A stretch of 64,000 nt of DNA. Origin: Lewinellaceae bacterium. GTDB taxonomy: Bacteria; Bacteroidota; Bacteroidia; Chitinophagales; Saprospiraceae. Of this stretch, positions 7,789 through 16,243 are shown piece by piece. Made by a program: the position numbers and the translations under genes. The stretch's first letter is position 1. Each line of letters begins with the position of its first letter. The notes under the pieces were generated by a model. It was not told where the DNA came from. It saw only the letters and a list, made by a program, of their open reading frames with translations, and did no database searches. The stretch lies in contig JACJYE010000001.1 of the NCBI GenBank assembly GCA_020636255.1, positions 248,001 through 312,000 of the forward strand, given 5' to 3'.

Positions 7789-9153
7789 CTAATAAAACCC
7801 TCTCGTATCCCCGTCATCCTGAACCGCTGCTTCCACTTTCCCGAACAGCAGGTTCAGCCCCAGCCGCACATTGGCGCTGTGGCTGTCTTTGGGGTGAATG
7901 GCCGTGAGGATATTGTCGGTGGCCGCCACGAGCTGCACCGGCCCCAGCTTGATGGTGGCGTTCAGGCCCAGGTTGTCGTAGCGCTCGCTGCGGATGGCGT
8001 AGCTGGCGCCTACGTTCAGGAAGGGCAGCAGCCGGGCATTGGCGCTGAGGGCCACAGCCGTGCGAAACGCATCGCGGTAATCTTCGGCGTAGAGCAGGGC
8101 GCCCAGCTGCCACCTCGCGTTCAGCTGATACAGGCCGCTGAGGTAGTACCGGGCCGGCAGGCGCGTCTGGTAGCTGCCGTTGGTTTCCACCACTTCATAT
8201 ATCTCCCGCAGGGTGTCCAGCACCGAGCCTACGGTTGTGGAGTCCTCAAAGATACTTTGGGCCACGTCCAGGCCTTCGTATTCGAAAACGCCTTGCAGGC
8301 TGTAGTTTCTCACCTCCTCATCCCAGCTGATGTTGCCCAGGTCGAGGGCGCTGGCGGCCAGTTGCAGGCGCCCCAGGCGCAGCGCTACGCCCAGGTCGAA
8401 GGCCAGGCCGGTATTGCCGGTGAAAAGCTGCTCGGGGTCGAAGCTGCCGAAGTTAAAATCCACGGTCAGGTCGTCGAAGCCGTCGTACTGGAGCGAGCCG
8501 GCCGAGTTGGCCAGGAAATCGGCGGTGAGTTGCAGCTGGTAGATATCGCTGTCGGTGCGCAGCCGCAAGTCATGCCGCTCAGTATGGATATCCCCCACCC
8601 CCGCCAGTAGTTTGACACGCCCGCCGACCGTCAGCCCGGGCAGCACCTCGCCGGCCAGGCCGAGGGCGTATTCCTGGTAGCCGAACAGGTCCACATCGGG
8701 GCCGAAGGACACCTCCTGCCCGATGAACTGCGCGTTGCCCTGCCAGATGAGCTGCGGCAGGGTTTTCGGATAGTTCATATAGGCGTTGAACCTAAGGCTG
8801 TGCCCCAGGCTGAGCGACAGCTTGCCGAGGCGCAGCCCCAGGCTGAGCGTTTCGATGTCCAGGTTTTCCCGGATGATGTTATCCGGCCCCAGCTTGTCGA
8901 TGGCATTGTCGATGTGCAGCACTTTTTCCCCATTCTCATTTACCGTAGCCAGGTCGCTGTAGGTGATATTGGTTACCCACAGGCTGTTGTAAACGCCGGG
9001 CAGGCCTACGATAATCTTGTGATCCGGGAACAAGGCCGGGTTCGTGCGGTTGGCCTGCCAGGACTGGCGAAGGAAATGTGTGGAAAGGTCTTCCTGAGCG
9101 CTCAGGGCCGTTACACTGATGCTGAAAAACAGCAGAAATAGTATTCTTGGCAT
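7789..9153 (-). CDS. DUF5723-type outer-membrane beta-barrel protein
   Basis: Secreted protein of 454 residues with a clear signal peptide (MPRILFLLFFSISVTALSAQ). Many alternating-hydrophobic strands follow, as in Bacteroidota outer-membrane barrels of the PorV/FadL-like type. The opening STHFLRQSWQANRTNPAL and the motif YALGLAGEVLPGLTVGGRVKLL fit the DUF5723 family. The start at 9153 is the ATG directly ahead of the signal peptide; a start at 9195 would put a charged tail in front. It lies about 170 bases downstream of a lipoprotein gene on the same strand, a pairing that suggests a shared envelope role. No enzymatic motif is seen. Confidence 0.75.
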   Translation of the reverse strand: MPRILFLLFFSISVTALSAQEDLSTHFLRQSWQANRTNPALFPDHKIIVGLPGVYNSLWVTNITYSDLATVNENGEKVLHIDNAIDKLGPDNIIRENLDIETLSLGLRLGKLSLSLGHSLRFNAYMNYPKTLPQLIWQGNAQFIGQEVSFGPDVDLFGYQEYALGLAGEVLPGLTVGGRVKLLAGVGDIHTERHDLRLRTDSDIYQLQLTADFLANSAGSLQYDGFDDLTVDFNFGSFDPEQLFTGNTGLAFDLGVALRLGRLQLAASALDLGNISWDEEVRNYSLQGVFEYEGLDVAQSIFEDSTTVGSVLDTLREIYEVVETNGSYQTRLPARYYLSGLYQLNARWQLGALLYAEDYRDAFRTAVALSANARLLPFLNVGASYAIRSERYDNLGLNATIKLGPVQLVAATDNILTAIHPKDSHSANVRLGLNLLFGKVEAAVQDDGDTRGFY

Positions 9154-9325
9154 AATTGGGTTGTATTTGTTAAGGCTCCGGGCCCGCCAGGCCACTGAAC
9201 CCGTGCATAGTTCCTGAATAGATTATTGCTTCGATCCTGGCTGCTGCGCTAAGCATGGCAAATGGTTCCACGGTTTTACAGGCGCACTGACAATGAGGCC
9301 ATAGAACCGTGAAACCGTGAGACTG

Positions 9326-10876
9326 CTAATCCCGCACGCCCAGGATAACCCCCAGCTTCACCTGGACCGCCTGCTCGGCGAGGATCTTCACCGATTGCTG
9401 CCCTTCGTTGACGGTGGAGAAAGAAGCTACGATAGCGAGCCGCCGGGCCGGGCGCACCCGGTCGAAACGGGCGTCGGGGTAGTCGATGTATGTGACGTCT
9501 TCTGTTGGTGCAGTAGCGACACCTTCGCCGTTGACCGCCGCCGATTCGATGACGCGCTGCCGCGTAGCGAACAGGGAATCCAGCACGGCGCCGGACTCAT
9601 CCAGAAAATACCCCTGCACTCCAACATCGAGCGGCAGGCCATTGACGGTGACGAGCTTGAACTCGGCATTGTGCACATTTTCGTAGTCGGTGAACTCGAT
9701 ATCGAAGGTATCGCGGCCAATAAAATCAAAAGACTTGCCGTAAAGCGGCAGGTCGACCTCCACCCGGACGCGGTAGTAACTGCTGTCGGTGATGAACCCA
9801 CGGATAGTGGTATTGGAATCCGGGTTGGTCACCGCATCGACGTCATAATCGATGGCCAGCGGCCCGGCGCCCAGAATGACGTCGATATTGGAATTCTGTT
9901 TGTTGAAAACAAAGTTCTCCCTTTTTATTTCTCCCACTTCGTCGATGGACGGGTAGGGGAAAGAGATACCATCCGTCACATACTGGCTTTCCAGGGGCAG
10001 GATATCGCCCCGCACCGTGAACACCTCGAAAACCTTGACCCTCGATTCGGTCGGGATGCCGAAGGAATTCTCGATGTTGAAGACGACGGTCGGGTCCTCG
10101 AAATAAATATCGCCCCGCACCCAGTTGTCAAAGAAGTCGATGACGATGGTATCGCGCCCACCTTTGTGTTCCTGCACGCCCAGATAACCTTCCATATAAG
10201 AGAACCGGAGGCTGTCGAAGGCAATGCCGACCAGCGACGCCGTATCGGGCTGGCCGTTGGAGCGGGTCAGCTCGTACTCTACGTAGATGGAGTCGGTCAC
10301 AGGGTCGGGTATCACCTCATACCCGGCCAGGTCGGTGGGAGAAGCCAGGCTCAGCAGGTAGGTAGGCGGCGTTCCGGTGCCGCTGTAACCCGGCAGGCTG
10401 GCCGTGAACGAGAGCGGCTGGCCGTCTTTGGTGAGCTGCGGCATCGTGATCTCGAAACTGACGGGATCGGGATGTTTGTGTTGGAAAGACCAGCGGAATT
10501 TGCCTTCCTTGAACACCAGCTTGTCGAAGGACAGGCCATCGGGGAATTCCAGCGGCAGGGCCATCCGTTTGCTGTTCACGAAGATAGGCACCCCGCTGAG
10601 GGTCTCGTTGATGCGCTTGAAAATGGTATCGCTGTTCTGGGTGATCACATCGCCTTTGTATGTGAAATGGATCACGCCGTCCGCATCGATGATAATGGTC
10701 GACAGGTCTTCGAACTCTTCCAGGGCATCCTTTATCGAAAGGCTGGAATTGAGCAAAGGCAGCGCGTACTCCGCGTCGTAATCGGCGCTGTCGATCCCAT
10801 CCAGTTCATCAAAACGCTGGCAGGCGGCCAGGACAAGTACGATCAGAACGGCTGATAACAGGGTCAATCTTTTCAT
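9326..10876 (-). CDS. Large lipoprotein of unknown function
   Basis: A 516-residue lipoprotein. The signal peptide MKRLTLLSAVLIVLVLAAC ends in a lipobox with the acylated Cys at residue 19, followed by acidic residues. The rest is predominantly beta-strand with many Asp/Glu and no enzyme motif I recognise. The start is the ATG at 10876. A well-formed promoter (11007-11037) precedes it on the same strand, and a DUF5723 barrel gene follows. The pair may act together at the outer membrane, for instance in anchoring or adhesion. I cannot assign a family, so function is left open. Confidence 0.75.
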   Translation of the reverse strand: MKRLTLLSAVLIVLVLAACQRFDELDGIDSADYDAEYALPLLNSSLSIKDALEEFEDLSTIIIDADGVIHFTYKGDVITQNSDTIFKRINETLSGVPIFVNSKRMALPLEFPDGLSFDKLVFKEGKFRWSFQHKHPDPVSFEITMPQLTKDGQPLSFTASLPGYSGTGTPPTYLLSLASPTDLAGYEVIPDPVTDSIYVEYELTRSNGQPDTASLVGIAFDSLRFSYMEGYLGVQEHKGGRDTIVIDFFDNWVRGDIYFEDPTVVFNIENSFGIPTESRVKVFEVFTVRGDILPLESQYVTDGISFPYPSIDEVGEIKRENFVFNKQNSNIDVILGAGPLAIDYDVDAVTNPDSNTTIRGFITDSSYYRVRVEVDLPLYGKSFDFIGRDTFDIEFTDYENVHNAEFKLVTVNGLPLDVGVQGYFLDESGAVLDSLFATRQRVIESAAVNGEGVATAPTEDVTYIDYPDARFDRVRPARRLAIVASFSTVNEGQQSVKILAEQAVQVKLGVILGVRD

Positions 10877-11182
10877 AAAAAACACCTTGGTAGTGATAAA
10901 AATTTAGTAATCGTTAGGGCAGGCCCAAACCTGGGGTATTTTCAGAGAAGTGCTTTTTTCAGCAGGGGTTAAAAGGAGCGTCTCAGGGTTGCTTGTTTTG
11001 GAAATACAAAGATACCCAAAATAGCCCATAATACAAACGCACGACATCCCTCAATGTGCGGCATGTAGCCTGTATTTGTCAGCAGGCAGGCAATTGGTGC
11101 GTACCGCCTTTCAAATTCATACGGCACAGAACCAAGGCCGCGAATGCGCTTTTTTTGTATATTACCCGCCCATGCTGATCCT
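10877..11182. other. Divergent intergenic region (306 bases)
   Basis: This region separates the lipoprotein gene (minus) from the Pycsar-effector-like gene (plus). It contains the minus-strand promoter listed separately. I see no ORF, repeat or plus-strand promoter with both elements. A 107-codon minus-strand reading frame (10969-11292) overlaps the next gene and has no protein features. Confidence 0.5.
11007..11037 (-). promoter_or_regulatory. Bacteroidota-type promoter of the lipoprotein/DUF5723 pair
   Basis: On the minus strand TTTG (11037-11034), a 19-base spacer and TATCTTTG (11014-11007) match the -33/-7 consensus TTTG-N19-TAnnTTTG exactly. Transcription would begin near 11000, giving a leader of about 125 bases. 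Confidence 0.65.
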
Positions 11183-12379
11183 ATGAAACAAACGACTCCT
11201 GAATACACCCATTCTCCCCTAACAGATAAAGCCCAGGCTTTCTCGCTGCGGCTCTTCGGGCAAAAGCAGGACGGGCGCCTGCTCGTCCACAACTACAGCT
11301 TTGCCGTTTCAGTGGCGCATCTGGTAGCGGAAATCGCCGAAGAAGAAGGCGCCAGCCCTGAGGCTGCTGAATGTGCCCTGCTGTCTGCCTGGCTGTTGCC
11401 TGCGGGTTACCTGTACGACTACCAGAACCCCACCCGTTACAGCCAGGAAGCTGCACGCCAGTTCTTCGCTCAGGAAATGGTAGCAGACGGCCTTTCGCAG
11501 CAGGTGCTTCATTGTATCGGCATCGTATTAAATGGCGAAACGCCCGATACGGCAGAGGCAGGCATCCTCAACGATGCCGTCCAGGCCGTCACCTATCTGT
11601 CGGGGCAGGATGACAGGGCCGCTTTGCTGCAACTCGAACAGGAACTGGCCCTCGGCCAGCGCTATGCACGCCCGGAATGGGGGCGCCTGCTGCTGGAAGA
11701 GCTACTGCGCGTCAAGCTATATACCCACTACGCCCAGGCGCAACTACAACCCCTGCTCGCGCAGGCCATACACCAGACGCGCAGAGCCCTGGAAAAACGT
11801 CTGGAAAAAGAAGATGACAGGACGGGCCCCTACGCCCAACTGGAGGAGAAGGTGCCGATGCGCGGCGTCCACACATTCTTCCGCACCAATTACCGCAACC
11901 ATATCAACCTCAGCTCTATCGCCGACAACAAGGCCAATATCATGATCAGCGTCAACGCCATCCTCATCAGCGTGTTGATCACTTTGATGTCCTATCGGAA
12001 CATAGGGGAGAACACGCCTGAGATCCTGCTGCCCGTCGTGATCTTCCTGGTCACAGGCCTGGCTTCGCTCATCTTTGCCGTACTGTCGGCACGGCCCAAG
12101 GTGACCATGCTCAACGCCAAAGGCACGCCTGTCGTAGAGGCGCGCAAAAACATCGTATTCTTCGGCAATTTCGTCAACCTTCCCCTCGACGAATACGAAG
12201 AAGCGATGGATGAACTCTTCAGCGACAGCCAGCTGCTCTACGGCAATATGGTGCGCGACCTGTACTACCTGGGCAAGGTGCTCGAAAAGAAGTACCGCAA
12301 CCTGTCTGTTTCCTACAATATCTTTATGGTGGGCTTCATCGCTACGGTGAGCACTTTCCTCGTAACCCTATTCACCTGA
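11183..12379 (+). CDS. Pycsar-effector-type membrane protein with degenerate HD domain
   Basis: A 398-residue protein in two parts. Residues 225-398 match the DUF5706/PycTM membrane-effector domain, with the hallmark NYRNHINLSSIADNKANIMI (236-255). Its membrane segments are about 255-272, 283-302 and 379-398. Residues 30-200 align by eye with the HD phosphohydrolase domain that often precedes it. The ligands are missing: the family HNLxHT reads HNYSFA, AWFHD reads AWLLP (69-73), and HEE reads QNP (81-83). The N-domain is therefore probably a dead nucleotide-binding or regulatory module. No cyclase gene is adjacent, so it is not a recognisable Pycsar operon. The start is the ATG at 11183. Confidence 0.8.
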   Translation: MKQTTPEYTHSPLTDKAQAFSLRLFGQKQDGRLLVHNYSFAVSVAHLVAEIAEEEGASPEAAECALLSAWLLPAGYLYDYQNPTRYSQEAARQFFAQEMVADGLSQQVLHCIGIVLNGETPDTAEAGILNDAVQAVTYLSGQDDRAALLQLEQELALGQRYARPEWGRLLLEELLRVKLYTHYAQAQLQPLLAQAIHQTRRALEKRLEKEDDRTGPYAQLEEKVPMRGVHTFFRTNYRNHINLSSIADNKANIMISVNAILISVLITLMSYRNIGENTPEILLPVVIFLVTGLASLIFAVLSARPKVTMLNAKGTPVVEARKNIVFFGNFVNLPLDEYEEAMDELFSDSQLLYGNMVRDLYYLGKVLEKKYRNLSVSYNIFMVGFIATVSTFLVTLFT

Positions 12380-12381
12380 GC

Positions 12382-13200
12382 TCAGCTGCCTGATTGGCGT
12401 AAACGGCCGGCATTCAATATAAAAGGCGCCGCCCACCGGCAGATGTCCTGATGGCCTGCATCGGCTTCCCGGATGTCGACATTCGGCAGGCCGCTAAGGG
12501 CCCGGCGGAGCTGGGTGGCAGGGGCCAGCGTGTCGCGTTTTCCCAGCAGTACGAGCGTAGGCGCCTGTAGGGAACCTAGTAGGGAACGGGCTTTCGCCGT
12601 GTTCATGGGAAAATGGCTGAGTGCATACCAGGTATCCAGCAGGCGCCGGCGCCGAACGCTTGTTTTCAGGTGGTACCGAAGGTACTGCATAACAAAATCA
12701 TCAACCAGCCCACGCCTGCGCAATATCCGGGCCAGAGCCAGCCCCTTCTCTGGCCGGGTGGCCAGCCGCCCGATCAGCTGCCGCATGAAGAGGGGCAGCC
12801 GCCCCGCCAGCCCCATCCATCGCGTCTGCAGGCCGTCGGGCGCCAACAGGTATAAAGCATCCAGCCTATGTCCCTGCCGGGCCAGAAGGCTCAGCCACAG
12901 GCGCCCGCCGAGGCTGTGGCCTATTGCTTCAAACCGTTCCTTCCCTTCGCACTGCAGGATGGCATGCACCACTGATTCGAGTTGTTTTGGGGAAAAACCG
13001 GACTCCTTCCACACGGTTTTGCCATGGAAGGGCAGGTCGATAGCATACAGGGTGCAGTCCTTCTGAAGCAGAGGCCCCATACACTGGAAAACGGAACTGT
13101 CGGCGCCAAACCCGTGGAAAGCAAGCAGCAGCCTGGGGCCGTTGCCCAGTTTGAGATAGTACACATCGCCATGAGGGGTATGGAGGAAAGCTTGTGGCAT
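12382..13200 (-). CDS. Alpha/beta hydrolase
   Basis: A 272-residue alpha/beta-hydrolase-fold protein without a signal peptide. It has the oxyanion HGFGADSSVF, the nucleophile elbow GHSLGG, an acid residue in LLGKRDTLAP, and the catalytic His in DAGHQDI near the C-terminus. The triad looks complete. The ATG at 13200 begins MPQAFLHTPHGDVYYL, the usual first strands of the fold; an upstream in-frame start at 13251 adds a basic tail. It converges with the Pycsar-like gene, with two bases between the stops, and diverges from the next gene. The substrate is not evident. Confidence 0.85.
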   Translation of the reverse strand: MPQAFLHTPHGDVYYLKLGNGPRLLLAFHGFGADSSVFQCMGPLLQKDCTLYAIDLPFHGKTVWKESGFSPKQLESVVHAILQCEGKERFEAIGHSLGGRLWLSLLARQGHRLDALYLLAPDGLQTRWMGLAGRLPLFMRQLIGRLATRPEKGLALARILRRRGLVDDFVMQYLRYHLKTSVRRRRLLDTWYALSHFPMNTAKARSLLGSLQAPTLVLLGKRDTLAPATQLRRALSGLPNVDIREADAGHQDICRWAAPFILNAGRLRQSGS

Positions 13201-13336
13201 AGCTGCCGCCGGTTTTTGGGGAAAGTACGAAAAAAAATGCCGGAAACCCACCGTCCGGCTATACGAGGTATATGGCTGCTTCCCTCTTTTTCTGATAATT
13301 TTACAGCTATATTTTCAAATTGAACACTCCTGAAAT

Positions 13337-14179
13337 ATGAAAGCAAGCCATCTGACAGCCTTGGCCTTCCTCCTTCCCTTTACTTGCTTCGCCCAGAAAC
13401 TGCCCACCGACAGCATGCTGCTGATCAGCCTGCGGAAGGATTTTGACGCCGTCGACAAATTCAGCCCGGCGCCGCAGTTCCGATGGCTAGATTTGAATAC
13501 AGCTCCGGATTCCAGCATGCTCAGCACTACCGATGTAGCGGAACTGATAGCAAGGGCCAAGGGGAAACGAGTGCTTTTGCTGATACACGGTATGAACACG
13601 CCCGCAGTCAGAGCAATAAATTATTACCGCGGGGTAGCCCATTGGGTTAACGGCCCGACGGCGCCCTATGATGTCGTTTTCGGCCTGCTGTGGCCGGGGT
13701 ATCAGCTGAAGCGGTCCAAGGTGCAGGCGAGCCTGGCCTTCCTTAAGGCCAACCCCAGCGCCAGGCGGTCGGGAAAGAAGTTCGCAGGCCTGCTGCAGGA
13801 GCTGGCCGGGGAAGCCCGGTCGCTGGATATCATGACCCACAGCATGGGCTCGAAGGTAGCCCTCTCGGCACTTAAAAAACAGGACGGAATGGTGGATAAG
13901 CTATTCCTGATGGCGCCCTCCGTCGGCGCCAAAACCCTGGGAAAGCACCGGAAATACGAGGCTTCAGCAAGGCACGTCCGCGATAAGGCCGTCGTGTTTT
14001 TTTCAAACAACGACCCCGTTTTTCGCGCGCTGGGCAAAAAGATGATGGGCTACCAGGGTATGGTGAGCAAAAAACCACTGCCTGAAGACAAGTTCCTGAA
14101 TATCGATTGCTCCGAGGCCGTCTACCGGCACTCAGCGTACTGGTCTTCCCAGCAGGTTTTTGAAGTTCTGGAGCACTAA
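13337..14179 (+). CDS. Secreted alpha/beta hydrolase (DUF900-like)
   Basis: A 280-residue protein with signal peptide MKASHLTALAFLLPFTCFAQ, so likely periplasmic. LLLIHGMNTPA supplies the oxyanion region, and the nucleophile elbow is MTHSMGSKVAL, as in the DUF900 group of lipase-like hydrolases. SNNDPVF is a plausible acid loop. A His in RHSAYWSSQQVF near the end may complete the triad. It is transcribed away from the cytoplasmic alpha/beta hydrolase and converges on aspS, with five bases between the stops. Lipid or ester hydrolysis is a family inference; no substrate is indicated. Confidence 0.75.
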   Translation: MKASHLTALAFLLPFTCFAQKLPTDSMLLISLRKDFDAVDKFSPAPQFRWLDLNTAPDSSMLSTTDVAELIARAKGKRVLLLIHGMNTPAVRAINYYRGVAHWVNGPTAPYDVVFGLLWPGYQLKRSKVQASLAFLKANPSARRSGKKFAGLLQELAGEARSLDIMTHSMGSKVALSALKKQDGMVDKLFLMAPSVGAKTLGKHRKYEASARHVRDKAVVFFSNNDPVFRALGKKMMGYQGMVSKKPLPEDKFLNIDCSEAVYRHSAYWSSQQVFEVLEH

Positions 14180-14184
14180 CTTTC

Positions 14185-15957
14185 TTACTTCTTCTCCTTC
14201 TCCTTCACCAGTTCCAGGTTCAGCTCTTCCAGTTGGGCTGCATGGATATCCGAAGGCGCGTCGATCATCATATCCCGCCCCATGTTGTTCTTGGGGAAGG
14301 CGATGAAGTCGCGGATGGAGTTCTGGCCGTTCATCACGGCGCAGAGGCGGTCGAAGCCGAAAGCGATGCCGCCGTGGGGCGGAGCGCCGTACTCAAAAGC
14401 GCCCATAAGGAAACCGAACTGCGCTTCCGCTTCTTCAGGCGTGAAACCCAGCAGTTTGAAGTTCTTCTCCTGCAGCCCCCGGTCGTGGATACGAATGGAG
14501 CCTCCGCCGATCTCAACGCCGTTGATGACGAGGTCGTAAGCGTCGGCGCGCAGGTTTTTCATGGTTTCGTGATCGCCGTTCATCATGCGGGGCACGTCCT
14601 CCTTCTTCGGAGAGGTGAAGGGGTGATGCATGGCGTAGAAACGCTGGGTGTCCTCGTCCCACTCCAGCAGCGGGAAGTCGACCACCCAGAGGGGCTTGAA
14701 GTCGCCGGCTTTCATCAGCCCGAGGCGGCGGCCCATTTCCAGGCGCAGTTCGTTGAGCTGCTTGCGGGTTTTCTCTTCCTCGCCGGCCAGGATCAGGATC
14801 ATGTCGCCGGGCTGCGCGCCCATTTTTTCCGCCCAACCCTTGAGGGCGGCTTCGTCGAAGAACTTGTCGACCGACGATTTGAAGGTGCCGTCGGTATTAC
14901 AGCGCACATATACCAGGCCTTTGGCGCCGATCTGCGGGCGTTTCACCCATTCCGTCAGCTCGTCAAGCTGCTTGCGGGTGAACTCGGCAGCGCCGGGAGC
15001 GGCGATGCCCACCACCAGTTCGGCACTGTCAAACACGCCGAAGCCTTTGTTTTGCGTTAGCGCGTTCAGCTCGTTGAACTCCATGCCAAAACGAAGGTCG
15101 GGCTTATCGGAGCCGAAGCGGCGCATGGCCTCGTCGTAGGACATCCGGGGGAAGTCCTGGAAGTCCAGGCCCAGTATAGTTTTGAAGAGGTACTTCGTCA
15201 GGCCCTCGAAAGTATTGAGGATCTCCTCCTGCGTAATGAAGGCCATCTCGCAGTCGATCTGCGTGAACTCCGGCTGCCGGTCGGCGCGCAGGTCTTCATC
15301 GCGGAAACACTTGACGATCTGAAAGTAGCGGTCGAAACCAGACACCATCAGGATCTGCTTGAAGGTCTGCGGGCTTTGCGGCAGCGCATAGAACTGGCCG
15401 GGGTTCATGCGGGAAGGCACGACGAAGTCACGGGCGCCTTCCGGCGTGCTCTTGATCAGGAAAGGCGTCTCGATCTCCAGGAAGCCCTGCCCTGCCAGAT
15501 ACTTCCGCGTTTCCAGGGCCAGGTTGCTGCGGAAGATGATATTGCGCTGCACCGGGCTGCGGCGCAGGTCGAGGTAGCGGTACTTCATACGCAGGTCGTC
15601 GCCCCCGTCGGTATCGTCTTCGATGGTGAAGGGCGGCACCTTGGAAGGGTTGAGCACGTCCATGGCCTGTACCTCTATTTCGATATCACCGGTGGCGCGG
15701 TTAGGGTTTTTGTTGCTGCGCTCGCGCACCATGCCGGTGACGCTGACGACGAATTCGCGGCCCAGCTTGCGGGCCTGCTCGCAAAGTACAGCATCATCGT
15801 CCATGTTAAAAACGAGCTGCGTGATGCCGTAACGGTCGCGCAGGTCAATGAAAGTCATGCCGCCGAAGTCGCGCGGGGACTGCACCCAGCCGCTGAGTTT
15901 TACTTCTTTACCCACATCGGAGATGCGGAGTTCGCCACAGGTATGTGTACGGTACAT
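14185..15957 (-). CDS. aspS: Aspartyl-tRNA synthetase
   Basis: Class II aminoacyl-tRNA synthetase, 590 residues, the usual length of the bacterial form. The N-terminal OB-fold anticodon domain (LSGWVQSPRDFGGMTFIDLRD split by family spacing, about 20-40) leads to the catalytic core with ETPFLIKSTPEGARDF (motif 1/2 area). The bacterial GAD insertion follows. Motif 3 is GIAFGFDRLCAVM near the C-terminus. It begins MYRTHTCGELR at the ATG at 15957, the typical bacterial start. It stands alone as a transcription unit, divergent from a glycosyltransferase gene. Confidence 0.97.
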   Translation of the reverse strand: MYRTHTCGELRISDVGKEVKLSGWVQSPRDFGGMTFIDLRDRYGITQLVFNMDDDAVLCEQARKLGREFVVSVTGMVRERSNKNPNRATGDIEIEVQAMDVLNPSKVPPFTIEDDTDGGDDLRMKYRYLDLRRSPVQRNIIFRSNLALETRKYLAGQGFLEIETPFLIKSTPEGARDFVVPSRMNPGQFYALPQSPQTFKQILMVSGFDRYFQIVKCFRDEDLRADRQPEFTQIDCEMAFITQEEILNTFEGLTKYLFKTILGLDFQDFPRMSYDEAMRRFGSDKPDLRFGMEFNELNALTQNKGFGVFDSAELVVGIAAPGAAEFTRKQLDELTEWVKRPQIGAKGLVYVRCNTDGTFKSSVDKFFDEAALKGWAEKMGAQPGDMILILAGEEEKTRKQLNELRLEMGRRLGLMKAGDFKPLWVVDFPLLEWDEDTQRFYAMHHPFTSPKKEDVPRMMNGDHETMKNLRADAYDLVINGVEIGGGSIRIHDRGLQEKNFKLLGFTPEEAEAQFGFLMGAFEYGAPPHGGIAFGFDRLCAVMNGQNSIRDFIAFPKNNMGRDMMIDAPSDIHAAQLEELNLELVKEKEKK

Positions 15958-16028
15958 GGGAAACGGTTGTTGATTGTCAGTTGATAGTCGTTAGCTGAAG
16001 CCGGATCAGGGCTGCAATTAAACGGGCA

Positions 16029-16036
16029 CAAAAATA
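16029..16036 (-). promoter_or_regulatory. Possible -7 element of aspS
   Basis: TATTTTTG on the minus strand matches TAnnTTTG about 70 bases before the aspS start. The -33 region has only TTTC, at a longer than usual distance. Confidence 0.3.
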
Positions 16037-16150
16037 CGGATTTTTATGGCTTGTTGGTTGAAAGCTATGGTTTTTGTCATACGTTGCCGGAGCCAGGAGA
16101 TAGTAAGAACCGCAAACGCAAAGGGCGCGGAGGTGCTGCGCAAAAGGGTA

Positions 16151-16223
16151 TTGAACCGCAAAGGCGCGGAACGCGCGAAGTAATTGCGTAACGCACTGTG
16201 TTCTCATTGCGTTAGCGGTTCAA
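16151..16223. repeat. Imperfect inverted repeat in the aspS/glycosyltransferase gap
   Basis: TTGAACCGC (16151-16159) and GCGGTTCAA (16215-16223) are perfect arms around a centre with repeated TGCGTAACGCA/TGCGTTAGCG-type sequence. An AACCGCAAA-type word also occurs near 16110. This is a simple intergenic palindrome, possibly a leader structure, ending 20 bases before the next start codon. Confidence 0.45.
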
Positions 16224-16243
16224 TAATTCCCTATTTTTACCCC

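Noticed and set aside
9200..9325. ACGGTT/AACCGT words between the two envelope genes
   Set aside because: Short repeated words, no convincing stem or array; probably simple sequence.
9317..10855. A 512-codon plus-strand frame opposite the lipoprotein gene
   Set aside because: The minus strand has a signal peptide, lipobox and promoter; the plus frame has none.
10969..11292. A 107-codon minus-strand frame in the 10.9-11.2 kb gap
   Set aside because: It overlaps the Pycsar-like gene on the other strand and lies across the promoter of the lipoprotein gene.
10877..13336. A complete Pycsar anti-phage operon around the PycTM-type gene
   Set aside because: No pyrimidine or other nucleotide cyclase flanks it; the neighbours are a lipoprotein and hydrolases on the opposite or divergent strand.
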